A stretch of DNA of 64,000 bases, taken from Gemmobacter caeruleus (GTDB lineage: Bacteria > Pseudomonadota > Alphaproteobacteria > Rhodobacterales > Rhodobacteraceae). Location: the NCBI RefSeq assembly GCF_008271655.1, contig NZ_VKKX01000022.1, positions 372,001-436,000 on the forward strand, written 5' to 3'. The position numbers were made by a program, and so were the translations under genes. The notes beneath the pieces are model-generated. The model was not told the DNA's origin. It was given only the letters and a program-made list of their open reading frames with translations, and did no database searches. Below are positions 17,488 through 26,021 of this stretch, piece by piece (within the stretch, counting starts at the first letter, position 1; every line of letters begins with the position of its first letter).

Positions 17488-18434
17488 GCCCGTCTCTCCC
17501 CTCTTGTCCGCGGACGGCTGGCCGCCTGCCCTGCCCCGGCCAGCAGGCTGGCCGCGATTCCCAATGCGATGGCCTGCGGGTGCTTGCCAAGGCGCACATC
17601 GCCGATCGGACAGGTAATCCGTTGAATTTCCGTAACCAAATGCCCCAGATCGTGCAACCTTGCCCGAAAACGCGCCGCTTTTGTCTGCGACCCGATCACC
17701 CCGAGCCCGGCAAAGCCATGGCCCAGAATGCGGTGGCACAGTTCCAGATCCAGCGCATGCGAATAGGTCAGAACCAGATGCTCCGCCCCCTGCGGCGCAT
17801 AGGCCACCAGCCCGGCGGGATCGGCCGCCGGCACCACCGTCACCCCGGGCGGGATCGCGGTCGGAAAGCGTTCGGGCGCCGTATCGACCCAGGTGATCGC
17901 CAGATCCGGCAGGGGCGCCAGCACGCCCACCAGCGCGCGGCCCACATGCCCCGCGCCCCAGATCCAGATCTGCCGCGACGGGCGGGCGACCGGCTCCACG
18001 AACCAGCCCTGCACCAGCTGGCAGTCAGGCGCCACGCCCTGCGCCCGCTGCGCCGCCAGAACCCGGCGCACCGCCAGCGGCATCGCGCCAACCGCCGCCG
18101 CCGTGACCGGCCGCGCGATGACCTCGCCCTCCGGCACGGCCTCGAACCGCTCGAACAGCAGCGCCACCGCGCCGCCGCAGCACTGGCCAAGCGCCGGCCC
18201 CAGCGGATAGCGCGCCAGATGCCGCAGCTCACCCCGCACCAGCATCTCGCGCGCGCGCACCGTCGCCAGATGCTCCAGCGCGCCGCCGCCGATGGTGCCG
18301 GCCTGCCCGCCGGGCCAGACCAGCATCGCCGCCCCCACCTCGCGCGGCGAGGATCCCTTCACCTCGGCGATGACCACCCGCAAGACCACAACCTGCGCCG
18401 CCAGCGCCTCTGCCAACTCGTCCCGGTCAAGCAT
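17484..18434 (-). CDS. xdhC: XdhC, xanthine dehydrogenase molybdenum cofactor maturation protein
   Basis: XdhC binds molybdopterin and inserts the sulfurated cofactor into XdhB. The 316-residue protein starts at the ATG at 18434 ([11 protein letters not shown]), overlapping the xdhB stop by 8 bp; the longer frame upstream lies in xdhB. It has the XdhC/CoxI N-terminal region, VIAEVKGSSPREVGAAMLV and GTIGGGALEH, the GQCCGGAVALL motif with its Cys pair, and a Rossmann-like C-terminal domain with IWIWGAGHVGRAL and the IGSQTKAARFRARL segment. Its stop overlaps the ATPase start (ATGA), which physically links cofactor insertion and the transporter in one transcript. Confidence 0.95.
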   Translation of the reverse strand: MLDRDELAEALAAQVVVLRVVIAEVKGSSPREVGAAMLVWPGGQAGTIGGGALEHLATVRAREMLVRGELRHLARYPLGPALGQCCGGAVALLFERFEAVPEGEVIARPVTAAAVGAMPLAVRRVLAAQRAQGVAPDCQLVQGWFVEPVARPSRQIWIWGAGHVGRALVGVLAPLPDLAITWVDTAPERFPTAIPPGVTVVPAADPAGLVAYAPQGAEHLVLTYSHALDLELCHRILGHGFAGLGVIGSQTKAARFRARLHDLGHLVTEIQRITCPIGDVRLGKHPQAIALGIAASLLAGAGQAASRPRTRGERRA

Positions 18435-20844
18435 CGCCGCCCTGCCTTTGCACGGCGGCCAGCACCCGCTCCGCCGTTGCGGGGGCATCGAGCGCCGGAT
18501 AGGCCGCGCCATCGCCACAGGCCGCCACGGCATCCGACAGCGCCATCAAGGCCGAGATCCCCAGCATGAAGGGCGGCTCGCCCACGGCCTTGGACCGGCC
18601 CGCCGTTTCCTCGCGGTTGGGGCGGTTCCACAGCGCCACGTTGAAGACCGGCGGGCGGTCGGAACAGGCCGGGATCTTGTAGGTCGAGGGCGCGTGGGTC
18701 ATCAGCCGGCCCTTGCCATCCCAGACCAGTTCCTCGGTGGTGAGCCACCCCGCGCCCTGCACATAGGCGCCCTCGACTTGGCCGATATCAATCGCCGGGT
18801 TCAGGCTGGCGCCGGTATCATGCAGGATATCGGTGCGCAGAATGCGGTTCTCGCCGGTCAGCGTGTCGATCACCACCTCGGTCACCGCCGCGCCATAGGC
18901 GAAATAGAGGAACGGCCGCCCCTGCCCCTTCACCCGGTCCCATTGCAGCTTGGGCGTGGCATAGAACCCGGTTGCCGACAGCGAGACCCGCGCCTGATAG
19001 GCCCAGGCCGCGACCTGCGCAAAGGCGAAAGCCTCGCCTGCCACCCGCACCATGCCGCCCTCGAACCGGACCTGCCCCGGCTCCACCCCGAACTTGCCGG
19101 CCATGAACGCCGCCATCCGGTCGCGGATGGTCAGACAGGCCGCCTGCGCCGCCATCCCGTTCATGTCGCTGCCCGATGAGGCCGCCGTGGCCGAGGTATT
19201 GGGCACCTTGGCCGTATCCGTCGCGGTGATCTTCACCGCCGCCACATCCACGCCAAACACGCTGGCGGCCACCTGCGCGACCTTCAGGAACAGCCCCTGC
19301 CCCATCTCGGTCCCGCCATGGTTCAGCCGGATCGAGCCGTCCTGATAGACATGGACCAAGGCCCCCGCCTGATTGAGCCAGGTCAGCGTGAAGGAAATCC
19401 CGAACTTCACCGGCGTCAGCGCAATGCCGCGCTTCAACACCGGCGATCCGGCATTCCAGCGCGCAATCTCGGCCCGCCGCGCGGCATAATCCGAGCTGCG
19501 CTCCAGCTCGTCCAACATGGCGCGCAGACAGAAATCCTCGACCGGCATGCCATAGGGCGTGGCCTGCACCACCGCTTTCGGCGAATGCGCCCCGCCATAG
19601 CGATGCCCCGTCCCCGGCGCGGCTGCGCGAAACGCGCCTGACTTCATCTGTTCGGAAATATCCTCGGGGGGGACGGGGGGGGCAGACAGCCCCCCCTCCG
19701 CCATCTCCGCATAGAAATTCCGCCGCCGCACCGCGACCGGGTCCAGCTTCAACGCATGGGCGACGTGATCCACCACCCGCTCGATCCCCACCACGCCCTG
19801 CGGCCCGCCGAACCCGCGATAGGCGGTGTTCGACTGGGTGTTGGTGCGCAGCCGGTGGCTCTCGATGCGGATATGCTCCAGAAAATAGGCGTTGTCGGCA
19901 TGCAGCATCGCCCGGTCGGCGACCGGCAAGCTCAGATCCTGGCTCCAGCCGCAGCGGAACAGATGGGTGAACTCCACCCCCAGGATCCGCCCCGTCGCGT
20001 CAAACCCCGCCCGATAGCCGATCTTCAGGTCATGGCGCTTGCCGGTGATGACCATGTCGTCATCGCGGTCATAGCGCATCTTGCAAGGACGCCCGGTCGC
20101 GCGCGCCGCCATGGCGCAGGCAATCGCCAGGTGGTTGCCCTGGCTTTCCTTGCCGCCGAAGCCGCCGCCCATGCGGCGGGTCTCGACCCGCACCGCGCTC
20201 ATCGGCAGATGAAGCGCATGGGCGACCTTGTGCTGGATCTCTGTCGGGTGCTGGGTGGAGGCGTAGACCACCATATCGCCGCCCTCTTGCGGCAGGACGG
20301 CGGCGACCTGACCTTCCAGATAGAAATGCTCCTGCCCGCCGACCTCGAACTGGCCTTCCACCACCTGCGGCGCCTTGCCGATCGCCGCCGCCGCATCGCC
20401 CCGCGCCCAGATCACCGGGCCGGCCTCGAACCGGCTGTTCGCGGCCAGTGCGGCCTCGACCGTCAGCAGCGCCGGGCGTTCGTCATAACTGATCTTGCCC
20501 AGACGCGCGGCCTTGCGCGCGGCCAGATGGCTGTCGGCCACTACCAGAAACACCGGCTGGCCGACATAATGCACCTCGCCCGTGGCCAAGAGCGGCTCGT
20601 CGCCCAGCGAGGGCGAGCAATCGGGCATCTCGGACCAGTCTTCGGCGGAAAACACCGCGACCACCCCGGGGGCGGCCCGCACCGCCGACAGGTCCATCGC
20701 GGTGATCGCGCCATGGGCGCAGGTCGAAAGCCCGAAAGCCAGATGCAGCGCATCTGCCGGCAGCGGGATGTCGTCGGTATAGCGCGCAGCCCCGGTCACA
20801 TGCAGGGCGGCGGCATCATGCGGAAGCGATTTGCCCATGCTCAT
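18427..20844 (-). CDS. xdhB: XdhB, xanthine dehydrogenase molybdopterin-binding subunit, with in-frame repeat insertion
   Basis: XdhB holds the molybdenum cofactor that oxidises hypoxanthine and xanthine. The 805-residue protein has the moco-contact motifs [13 protein letters not shown] (about 224-236), [10 protein letters not shown] (341-350) and [10 protein letters not shown], and the catalytic Glu in VGEPPF near the C-terminus. It is about 28 residues longer than the Rhodobacter capsulatus protein as I recall it (777). The extra length corresponds to residues about 382-404, [18 protein letters not shown] and flanks, encoded by copy C of the dispersed repeat read antisense, between NFYAE and the segment leading to [10 protein letters not shown]. 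No frame is broken, so the enzyme should still fold if the loop is at the surface. Its ATG overlaps the xdhA stop by 4 bp. Confidence 0.96.
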   Translation of the reverse strand: MSMGKSLPHDAAALHVTGAARYTDDIPLPADALHLAFGLSTCAHGAITAMDLSAVRAAPGVVAVFSAEDWSEMPDCSPSLGDEPLLATGEVHYVGQPVFLVVADSHLAARKAARLGKISYDERPALLTVEAALAANSRFEAGPVIWARGDAAAAIGKAPQVVEGQFEVGGQEHFYLEGQVAAVLPQEGGDMVVYASTQHPTEIQHKVAHALHLPMSAVRVETRRMGGGFGGKESQGNHLAIACAMAARATGRPCKMRYDRDDDMVITGKRHDLKIGYRAGFDATGRILGVEFTHLFRCGWSQDLSLPVADRAMLHADNAYFLEHIRIESHRLRTNTQSNTAYRGFGGPQGVVGIERVVDHVAHALKLDPVAVRRRNFYAEMAEGGLSAPPVPPEDISEQMKSGAFRAAAPGTGHRYGGAHSPKAVVQATPYGMPVEDFCLRAMLDELERSSDYAARRAEIARWNAGSPVLKRGIALTPVKFGISFTLTWLNQAGALVHVYQDGSIRLNHGGTEMGQGLFLKVAQVAASVFGVDVAAVKITATDTAKVPNTSATAASSGSDMNGMAAQAACLTIRDRMAAFMAGKFGVEPGQVRFEGGMVRVAGEAFAFAQVAAWAYQARVSLSATGFYATPKLQWDRVKGQGRPFLYFAYGAAVTEVVIDTLTGENRILRTDILHDTGASLNPAIDIGQVEGAYVQGAGWLTTEELVWDGKGRLMTHAPSTYKIPACSDRPPVFNVALWNRPNREETAGRSKAVGEPPFMLGISALMALSDAVAACGDGAAYPALDAPATAERVLAAVQRQGGDA
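19643..19698 (+). repeat. Dispersed GC-rich repeat, copy C, inside xdhB
   Basis: TTCATCTGTTCGGAAATATC continues into a run of Gs, then GGGCAGACAGCCCCCCC. It is on the plus strand while xdhB is on the minus strand, so the gene reads its complement, as [10 protein letters not shown] preceded by GLSAPP. The element contains no stop in that frame and its length keeps the reading frame. Confidence 0.92.
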
Positions 20845-22238
20845 GCCCGCACCTCATGCAGATCGGTGGCGGTGCCGCTGAGGTCGTGGAAATAGCGCAG
20901 CGCCATGTTGCCCGCGGCCTCAAGCCGGTAGGCGGCGCTGGCGCGCATGTCGCTCAGCGGGGTGAAATCCTGCGCGGCGGCGGCGCGGGCGGCCTCGAAG
21001 GCCGGCCGGGCGAAGGGCTGGCCGATCAGCGCGGCCTCCATCGCGGCGGCGCGTTTGGGGATGCCGGCCATGCCGCCAAAGGCGATGCGGGCGGCGGTGA
21101 TCGTGCCATCCGCAACCGTCAGGTTGAAGGCGCCCAGCACGGCGGAAATATCCTGATCGAAGCGCTTGGACAGTTTCCAGACCCGCAGCCCCGGCGCGCG
21201 GGCGGGGATGGTGACCGCCTCGACGAATTCGCCGGGCTGGCGGTCCTGCTTGCGGTAATCTAGGAAGAAATCCTCCAGCGGCAGGTCGCGCCGCGCGGCG
21301 CCTTTGCGCAGATGCAGTCGCGCGCCAAGCGCGATCAGCGCGGGCGGCCCGTCCCCGATGGGCGAGCCATTGGCGATATTGCCGCCGATCGTCGCGGCGT
21401 TGCGCACCTGTTCGCTGGCAAAGCGGGTCAGCATGGCGGCGAAATGCGGATGCGGCCCGGCCATGGCGGCGTGCAGATCGGTCAGGGTGACGCCGGCACC
21501 GATGCGGATGCTGTCGCCCTGCGTCTCGATCCTTTGCAGATCGGCGATGCCGTTCAGGAAGGCGACCTCAGGCAGGTCACGCAGCTGTTTGGTAACCCAA
21601 AGGCCGATATCTGTGGCGCCCGCGACCAGCGTCGCCTCGGGATGGGCTTCATACCAGTCGGCCAGTTCATCCGTGGTTTCGGGGCGGAAAGCCCCGGGGG
21701 CTGTCTGCCCCCGGACCCCCGAGGATATTTCGGAACAGATGAAAGCGGCATCGTCGCGCATCCAGTCGGGGACGGGTTGGGCGGCGGCGGCCTCGGCCGC
21801 GCGGATGATCGGGGCATAGCCGGTGCAGCGGCAGAGATTGCCCGCCAGCACCACGTCATGATCGCGGCGGCCCTGCGCATGGGCGGCGGCCATCGAGGCG
21901 ATGAAGCCCGGGGTGCAAAAGCCGCATTGGCTGCCGTGATGGTCGATCATGGCCTGCTGGACGGGGTGCATTTCGCCCGAGGGGCCGGACAGCGCCTCGA
22001 CCGTGCGGATGGATTTGCCCTGCAATTGCGGCAGGAACAGGATGCAGGCATTCATCGCGCGCGGGCCGCTCTCATCGCTGACGATCACGGTGCAGGCGCC
22101 GCAATCGCCTTCGTTGCAGCCCTCCTTCGTGCCGGTCAGCCCGCGATCTTCGCGCAGATATTGCAAGAGCGTGCGCGTCGGGTTCACCCCGCACAGGCGC
22201 ACCGGCGTTCCGTTCAGCAGAAACGCGAGGTCGGTCAT
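20841..22238 (-). CDS. xdhA: XdhA, xanthine dehydrogenase iron-sulfur/FAD subunit, with in-frame repeat insertion
   Basis: XdhA carries electrons from the molybdenum site through two [2Fe-2S] clusters to FAD and NAD. The 465-residue protein has the plant-type cluster motif [16 protein letters not shown] (about 36-51), the second cluster in CGFCTPG (105-111) and NLCRCTGY (134-141), and the FAD domain with [17 protein letters not shown] near 202 and [20 protein letters not shown]. Between the two domains, residues about 165-184 ([19 protein letters not shown]) are encoded by copy D of the dispersed repeat. This is the interdomain linker, where extra residues are tolerable. It is the first gene of the operon; 262 bp separate it from divergent dnaE. 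The ribosome site is weak (GGGAC). Confidence 0.96.
   Translation of the reverse strand: MTDLAFLLNGTPVRLCGVNPTRTLLQYLREDRGLTGTKEGCNEGDCGACTVIVSDESGPRAMNACILFLPQLQGKSIRTVEALSGPSGEMHPVQQAMIDHHGSQCGFCTPGFIASMAAAHAQGRRDHDVVLAGNLCRCTGYAPIIRAAEAAAAQPVPDWMRDDAAFICSEISSGVRGQTAPGAFRPETTDELADWYEAHPEATLVAGATDIGLWVTKQLRDLPEVAFLNGIADLQRIETQGDSIRIGAGVTLTDLHAAMAGPHPHFAAMLTRFASEQVRNAATIGGNIANGSPIGDGPPALIALGARLHLRKGAARRDLPLEDFFLDYRKQDRQPGEFVEAVTIPARAPGLRVWKLSKRFDQDISAVLGAFNLTVADGTITAARIAFGGMAGIPKRAAAMEAALIGQPFARPAFEAARAAAAQDFTPLSDMRASAAYRLEAAGNMALRYFHDLSGTATDLHEVRA
21691..21744 (-). repeat. Dispersed GC-rich repeat, copy D, inside xdhA
   Basis: On the minus strand this reads TTTCATCTGTTCCGAAATAT, then CCTCGGGGGTCC, then GGGGGCAGACAGCCCCCGG. 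It is in the same orientation as xdhA, opposite to copy C in xdhB, and it is read as FICSEISSG followed by [10 protein letters not shown]. No stop is introduced and the frame is kept. Confidence 0.92.
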
Positions 22239-22501
22239 ACGTCGTCCCGCCGCGATACTCCCCGGGCCGGTGCATCCCCCCTGATGCGGCGTAAGAGGGG
22301 CGGCCCTTGTTGTGGTTATTTCCAGCAGACCCCATGCCGGGCCGGTCTGGCAAGCATTACCTTTCCGTGAAAGCCGAAAGCACCTGATGGAAATGCACGA
22401 AAATCAGGCGCGCGGGCGGGGCAATGCCCAGCAAAGCGGCGCGGGCGTCACGGGCACCGGCGGGGCTTTCGGGGCCGGCGGGGCTGCGCTAGTCTGCCGC
22501 C
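22239..22501. promoter_or_regulatory. Divergent promoter region between xdhA and dnaE
   Basis: These 263 bp hold no convincing gene. They must contain the promoters for the minus-strand purine operon and for dnaE. An 11-base direct repeat, CCGGCGGGGCT, occurs at 22457-22467 and 22475-22485, close to the dnaE start. I see no clear operator palindrome for a purine-responsive regulator, and no regulator gene of the operon lies in the window. Confidence 0.5.
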
Positions 22502-25500
22502 ATGTCAGAACCCGTCCGATTCATCCATCTCCGCGTCCATACCGAATATTCGTTGCTGGAAGGCGCGGTGCCGGTCAAGAAGCTGGTGGGCCTCTGCGCC
22601 GCGCAATCCATGCCGGCGGTGGCGGTCACCGACAGCAACGCCATGTTCGCCGCGCTGGAATTTTCGACCCTTGCGGCGGGGGCCGGGGTGCAGCCCATTG
22701 TCGGCTGCCAGATGGCCCTGATGCACGACCCCGCCCGCATGGGCGAAAAGCCGCGCCCCCCCGCGCCGCTGGTGCTGCTGGCGCAGTCGGAGGCGGGGTA
22801 TCTGAACCTCATGGCGCTTTCGACCTGCCTTTACATCGAGAAATCCGGCCAGATCCCGCATCTGACGCTGGAGGATCTGGCGGCCCATGCCGAGGGGCTG
22901 ATCTGTCTGACCGGCGGGGCCGAGGGGCCGGTGGGCAAGTTCCTGCAAACCGGCAACCGCGCGCGGGCCGAGGCGCTGATCGACCGGCTGGCGGAGATTT
23001 TTCCCGACCGGCTCTATGTCGAATTGCAGCGTCACCCCGGCGAGGGTGGCCGCCTGATGGAGGCCGAGGCGCTGACCGAGCGCGGCTTTGTCGAGATCGC
23101 CTATGACAGGGGTCTGCCGCTGGTCGCGACCAATGATGTCTATTTCCCCAAGGCCGAGATGTATGAGGCGCATGACGCGCTGATCTGCATCGCCGAGGGC
23201 GCCTATGTCGATCAGGCGGAACCGCGCCGGCGGCTGACGCCACAGCATTATTTCAAATCCGAAGCCGAGATGTGCGCGCTGTTCGCCGATCTGCCCGAGG
23301 CGCTGGCCAATACGGTGGAGATCGCGCGGCGCTGCGCCTACAAGGCCGCGAAGATCGCGCCCCTGCTGCCGCGTTTTGCCGATAACGAGGTGGAGGAGCT
23401 GCGCCGCCAGAGCTGGGACGGGCTGCGCGCCCGGCTGGCGGTGATCCCCCATGCCGCGCCGGTGGAGGAATACGAAAAGCGGCTGGAATTCGAGCTGGAC
23501 ATCATCGAGCGGATGAAGTTCCCCGGCTATTTCCTGATCGTGGCCGATTTCATCAAATGGGCCAAGGCGCATGAAATTCCGGTCGGGCCGGGGCGGGGGT
23601 CGGGGGCCGGGTCGCTGGTGGCCTATGCGCTGACCATCACCGACCTTGACCCGCTGCGCTATGCCCTGCTGTTCGAGCGCTTTCTGAACCCGGAACGGGT
23701 GTCGATGCCCGACTTCGACATCGACTTCTGCATGGATCGCCGCGAGGAGGTGATCCGCTATGTGCAGGAGCGTTACGGGCGCGACAAGGTGGGGCAGATC
23801 ATCACCTTCGGCGCGCTTCTGTCCAAGGCCGCCGTGCGCGATGTGGGGCGCGTGTTGCAGATGCCCTATGGGCAGGTGGACCGGCTGTCGAAGATGATCC
23901 CGGTCGAGGGGGTGAAGCCCGTTTCCATCCAGAAGGCGCTGATCGACGAGCCGCGCCTGCGCGAGGCCGCCAAGGCCGAGGAGGTGGTGGACCGCCTGCT
24001 GAATTACGGCATGCAGATCGAGGGGCTGTTGCGCAACGCCTCGACCCATGCGGCCGGTGTGGTGATCGGCGACCGGCCGCTGGACCGGCTGGTGCCGCTC
24101 TATCAGGATCCGCGCTCGGACATGCCGGCGACCCAGTTCAACATGAAATGGGTCGAGGCCGCCGGGCTGGTGAAGTTCGACTTTCTGGGCCTCAAGACGC
24201 TGACGGTGATCCAGAACGCCATCGACCTGATCCGGGGCGGCGGGCGGCAATTGCATGAAGGCGCCGATGGCACGCGGCTTTATGACCCGAAACCGGGGGC
24301 CGAGAACGATATCGGCCATATCCCGCTGGATGACCGAGCCACCTATGAGCTGTATTCGCAGGCCAAGACGGTCGCGGTGTTCCAGGTGGAAAGTTCGGGC
24401 ATGATGGATGCGCTGCGGCGCATGAAGCCCACATGCATCGAGGATATCGTGGCGCTGGTGGCGCTGTATCGCCCCGGCCCGATGGAGAATATCCCGGTCT
24501 ATTGCGAGGTGAAGCACGGGCTTCGGCCCCTGGAAAGCCTGCACCCGACCATCGACCCGATCCTGGCGGAAACCCAGGGCATCATCGTCTATCAGGAACA
24601 GGTGATGCAGATCGCGCAGATCATGGCCGGCTACAGCCTGGGCGGGGCCGACCTCTTGCGCCGCGCCATGGGCAAGAAGATCGCAGAGGAAATGGCCAAG
24701 GAACGCCCGAAATTCATCGAAGGCGCCAAGGCCACCCATAATATCGACGCCAAGAAGGCCGGCGAGGTTTTCGACCTGCTGGAGAAATTCGCCAATTACG
24801 GCTTCAACAAGTCGCACGCGGCGGCCTATGCGGTGGTCAGCTATCAGACCGCCTGGCTGAAGGCCAATCACCCGGTCGAATTCATGGCCGGGGTGATGAA
24901 TTGCGATATCCATCTGACGGACAAGCTGGCCATCTACAAACGCGAGCTGGACAAGCTGGATATCCCGGTGGTGCCGCCCTGCGTGAACCGCAGTCTGGCC
25001 ACGTTCAGCGTGGATCAGGGCCGCGTCGTCTATGCGCTTGGCGCGCTCAAGAACGTGGGCGTGGAGGCGATGCGGATGATCGTCGAGGCGCGGGGGGCAA
25101 AGCCCTTTGCCTCGCTGTTCGATGTGGCGCGGCGGGTTGACCTCAAGCGCGTGGGCAAGCGCCCGCTGGAGATGCTGGCCCGGGCCGGGGCGTTCGACGT
25201 GCTGGACGGCAACCGCGCCCGGGTGTTCGAGGGGCTGGATGCGCTGGTGGCCTATTCGGCGGCGGTGCATGATGCGGCGGCCTCGGATCAGGTGTCGCTG
25301 TTCGGCGAGGGGGGCTCCGACATCCCCGAACCGCGGCTGCGCAACCGCGACGACTGGTTGCCGGTCGAACGGCTGGGGCATGAACATCAGGCCATCGGCT
25401 TTTACCTCTCGGGGCATCCGCTGGACGATTACATGGCGCCGCTCAAGCGCAAGAACGTGATGACGCTGGTCGAACTGACCGCCGCCTGCGAACAGCGCGG

Positions 25501-25996
25501 CGTGGTGACGGGCAAGCTGGCGGGTTCGGTCAGCAGCCGGCAGGAACGCAAATCGGCCAAGGGCAACCGTTTCGCCTTTGTGCAATTGTCGGATCCGACC
25601 GGGCTTTACGAGGTCACGGTGTTTTCCGACACGCTGGAGCAATGCCGCGATCACCTGGAGCCGGGCAAGAATGTCGTCCTCACCGTTGAGGCCAATCTGG
25701 AGGGCGAGACGCTGAAGCTTCTGGCGCGCGCGGCCTCGCCCATCGACAGTGTGGCGGCCGAGGCCGGCGGGTCGAACCTGCGCATCCATCTGGACCGGGC
25801 CGAGGCGGTGGCCTCGGTCGCGGCGCTGTTCGGGCGGATCGAGGCCGGGCGCCAGCGCGGCCAGATCACCTTTACCGTGGCCGACGATCAGGGCCGCGAG
25901 ATCGACCTGACCCTGCCCGACCCCTACCCCGTCACCCCGCAGATCAAGGGGGCGATCAAGGCCATGCAGGGCGTGGTCATGGTCGAGGAGGTCTGA
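22502..25996 (+). CDS. dnaE: DNA polymerase III alpha subunit
   Basis: This is the replicative polymerase catalytic subunit, 1164 residues, of the DnaE1 type. The N-terminal PHP domain begins FIHLRVHTEYSLLEGAVPVK, and the polymerase core contains GRGSGAGSLVAYAL and the catalytic PDFDIDF at about 402-408. Later are FNKSHAAAYAVVSYQTAWLK, the HhH region around PFASLFDVA, and an OB-type domain near 1000 (GVVTGKLAGSVSSRQERKS). The clamp-binding sequence QVSLFG lies near residue 930. The length is normal for the family. It is divergent from xdhA and convergent with the antiporter gene, with only 25 bp between the stops. A 1219-codon antisense frame is a shadow. Confidence 0.98.
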   Translation: MSEPVRFIHLRVHTEYSLLEGAVPVKKLVGLCAAQSMPAVAVTDSNAMFAALEFSTLAAGAGVQPIVGCQMALMHDPARMGEKPRPPAPLVLLAQSEAGYLNLMALSTCLYIEKSGQIPHLTLEDLAAHAEGLICLTGGAEGPVGKFLQTGNRARAEALIDRLAEIFPDRLYVELQRHPGEGGRLMEAEALTERGFVEIAYDRGLPLVATNDVYFPKAEMYEAHDALICIAEGAYVDQAEPRRRLTPQHYFKSEAEMCALFADLPEALANTVEIARRCAYKAAKIAPLLPRFADNEVEELRRQSWDGLRARLAVIPHAAPVEEYEKRLEFELDIIERMKFPGYFLIVADFIKWAKAHEIPVGPGRGSGAGSLVAYALTITDLDPLRYALLFERFLNPERVSMPDFDIDFCMDRREEVIRYVQERYGRDKVGQIITFGALLSKAAVRDVGRVLQMPYGQVDRLSKMIPVEGVKPVSIQKALIDEPRLREAAKAEEVVDRLLNYGMQIEGLLRNASTHAAGVVIGDRPLDRLVPLYQDPRSDMPATQFNMKWVEAAGLVKFDFLGLKTLTVIQNAIDLIRGGGRQLHEGADGTRLYDPKPGAENDIGHIPLDDRATYELYSQAKTVAVFQVESSGMMDALRRMKPTCIEDIVALVALYRPGPMENIPVYCEVKHGLRPLESLHPTIDPILAETQGIIVYQEQVMQIAQIMAGYSLGGADLLRRAMGKKIAEEMAKERPKFIEGAKATHNIDAKKAGEVFDLLEKFANYGFNKSHAAAYAVVSYQTAWLKANHPVEFMAGVMNCDIHLTDKLAIYKRELDKLDIPVVPPCVNRSLATFSVDQGRVVYALGALKNVGVEAMRMIVEARGAKPFASLFDVARRVDLKRVGKRPLEMLARAGAFDVLDGNRARVFEGLDALVAYSAAVHDAAASDQVSLFGEGGSDIPEPRLRNRDDWLPVERLGHEHQAIGFYLSGHPLDDYMAPLKRKNVMTLVELTAACEQRGVVTGKLAGSVSSRQERKSAKGNRFAFVQLSDPTGLYEVTVFSDTLEQCRDHLEPGKNVVLTVEANLEGETLKLLARAASPIDSVAAEAGGSNLRIHLDRAEAVASVAALFGRIEAGRQRGQITFTVADDQGREIDLTLPDPYPVTPQIKGAIKAMQGVVMVEEV

Positions 25997-26021
25997 GCGC
26001 CGCAGCGCCCTGTCGGCGGGT

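Noticed and set aside
17488-17739. N-terminal extension of the ABC ATPase to 593 residues
   Set aside because: It lies within xdhC and is not similar to ABC domains. The ATG at 17487 overlaps the xdhC stop, which is typical of operons.
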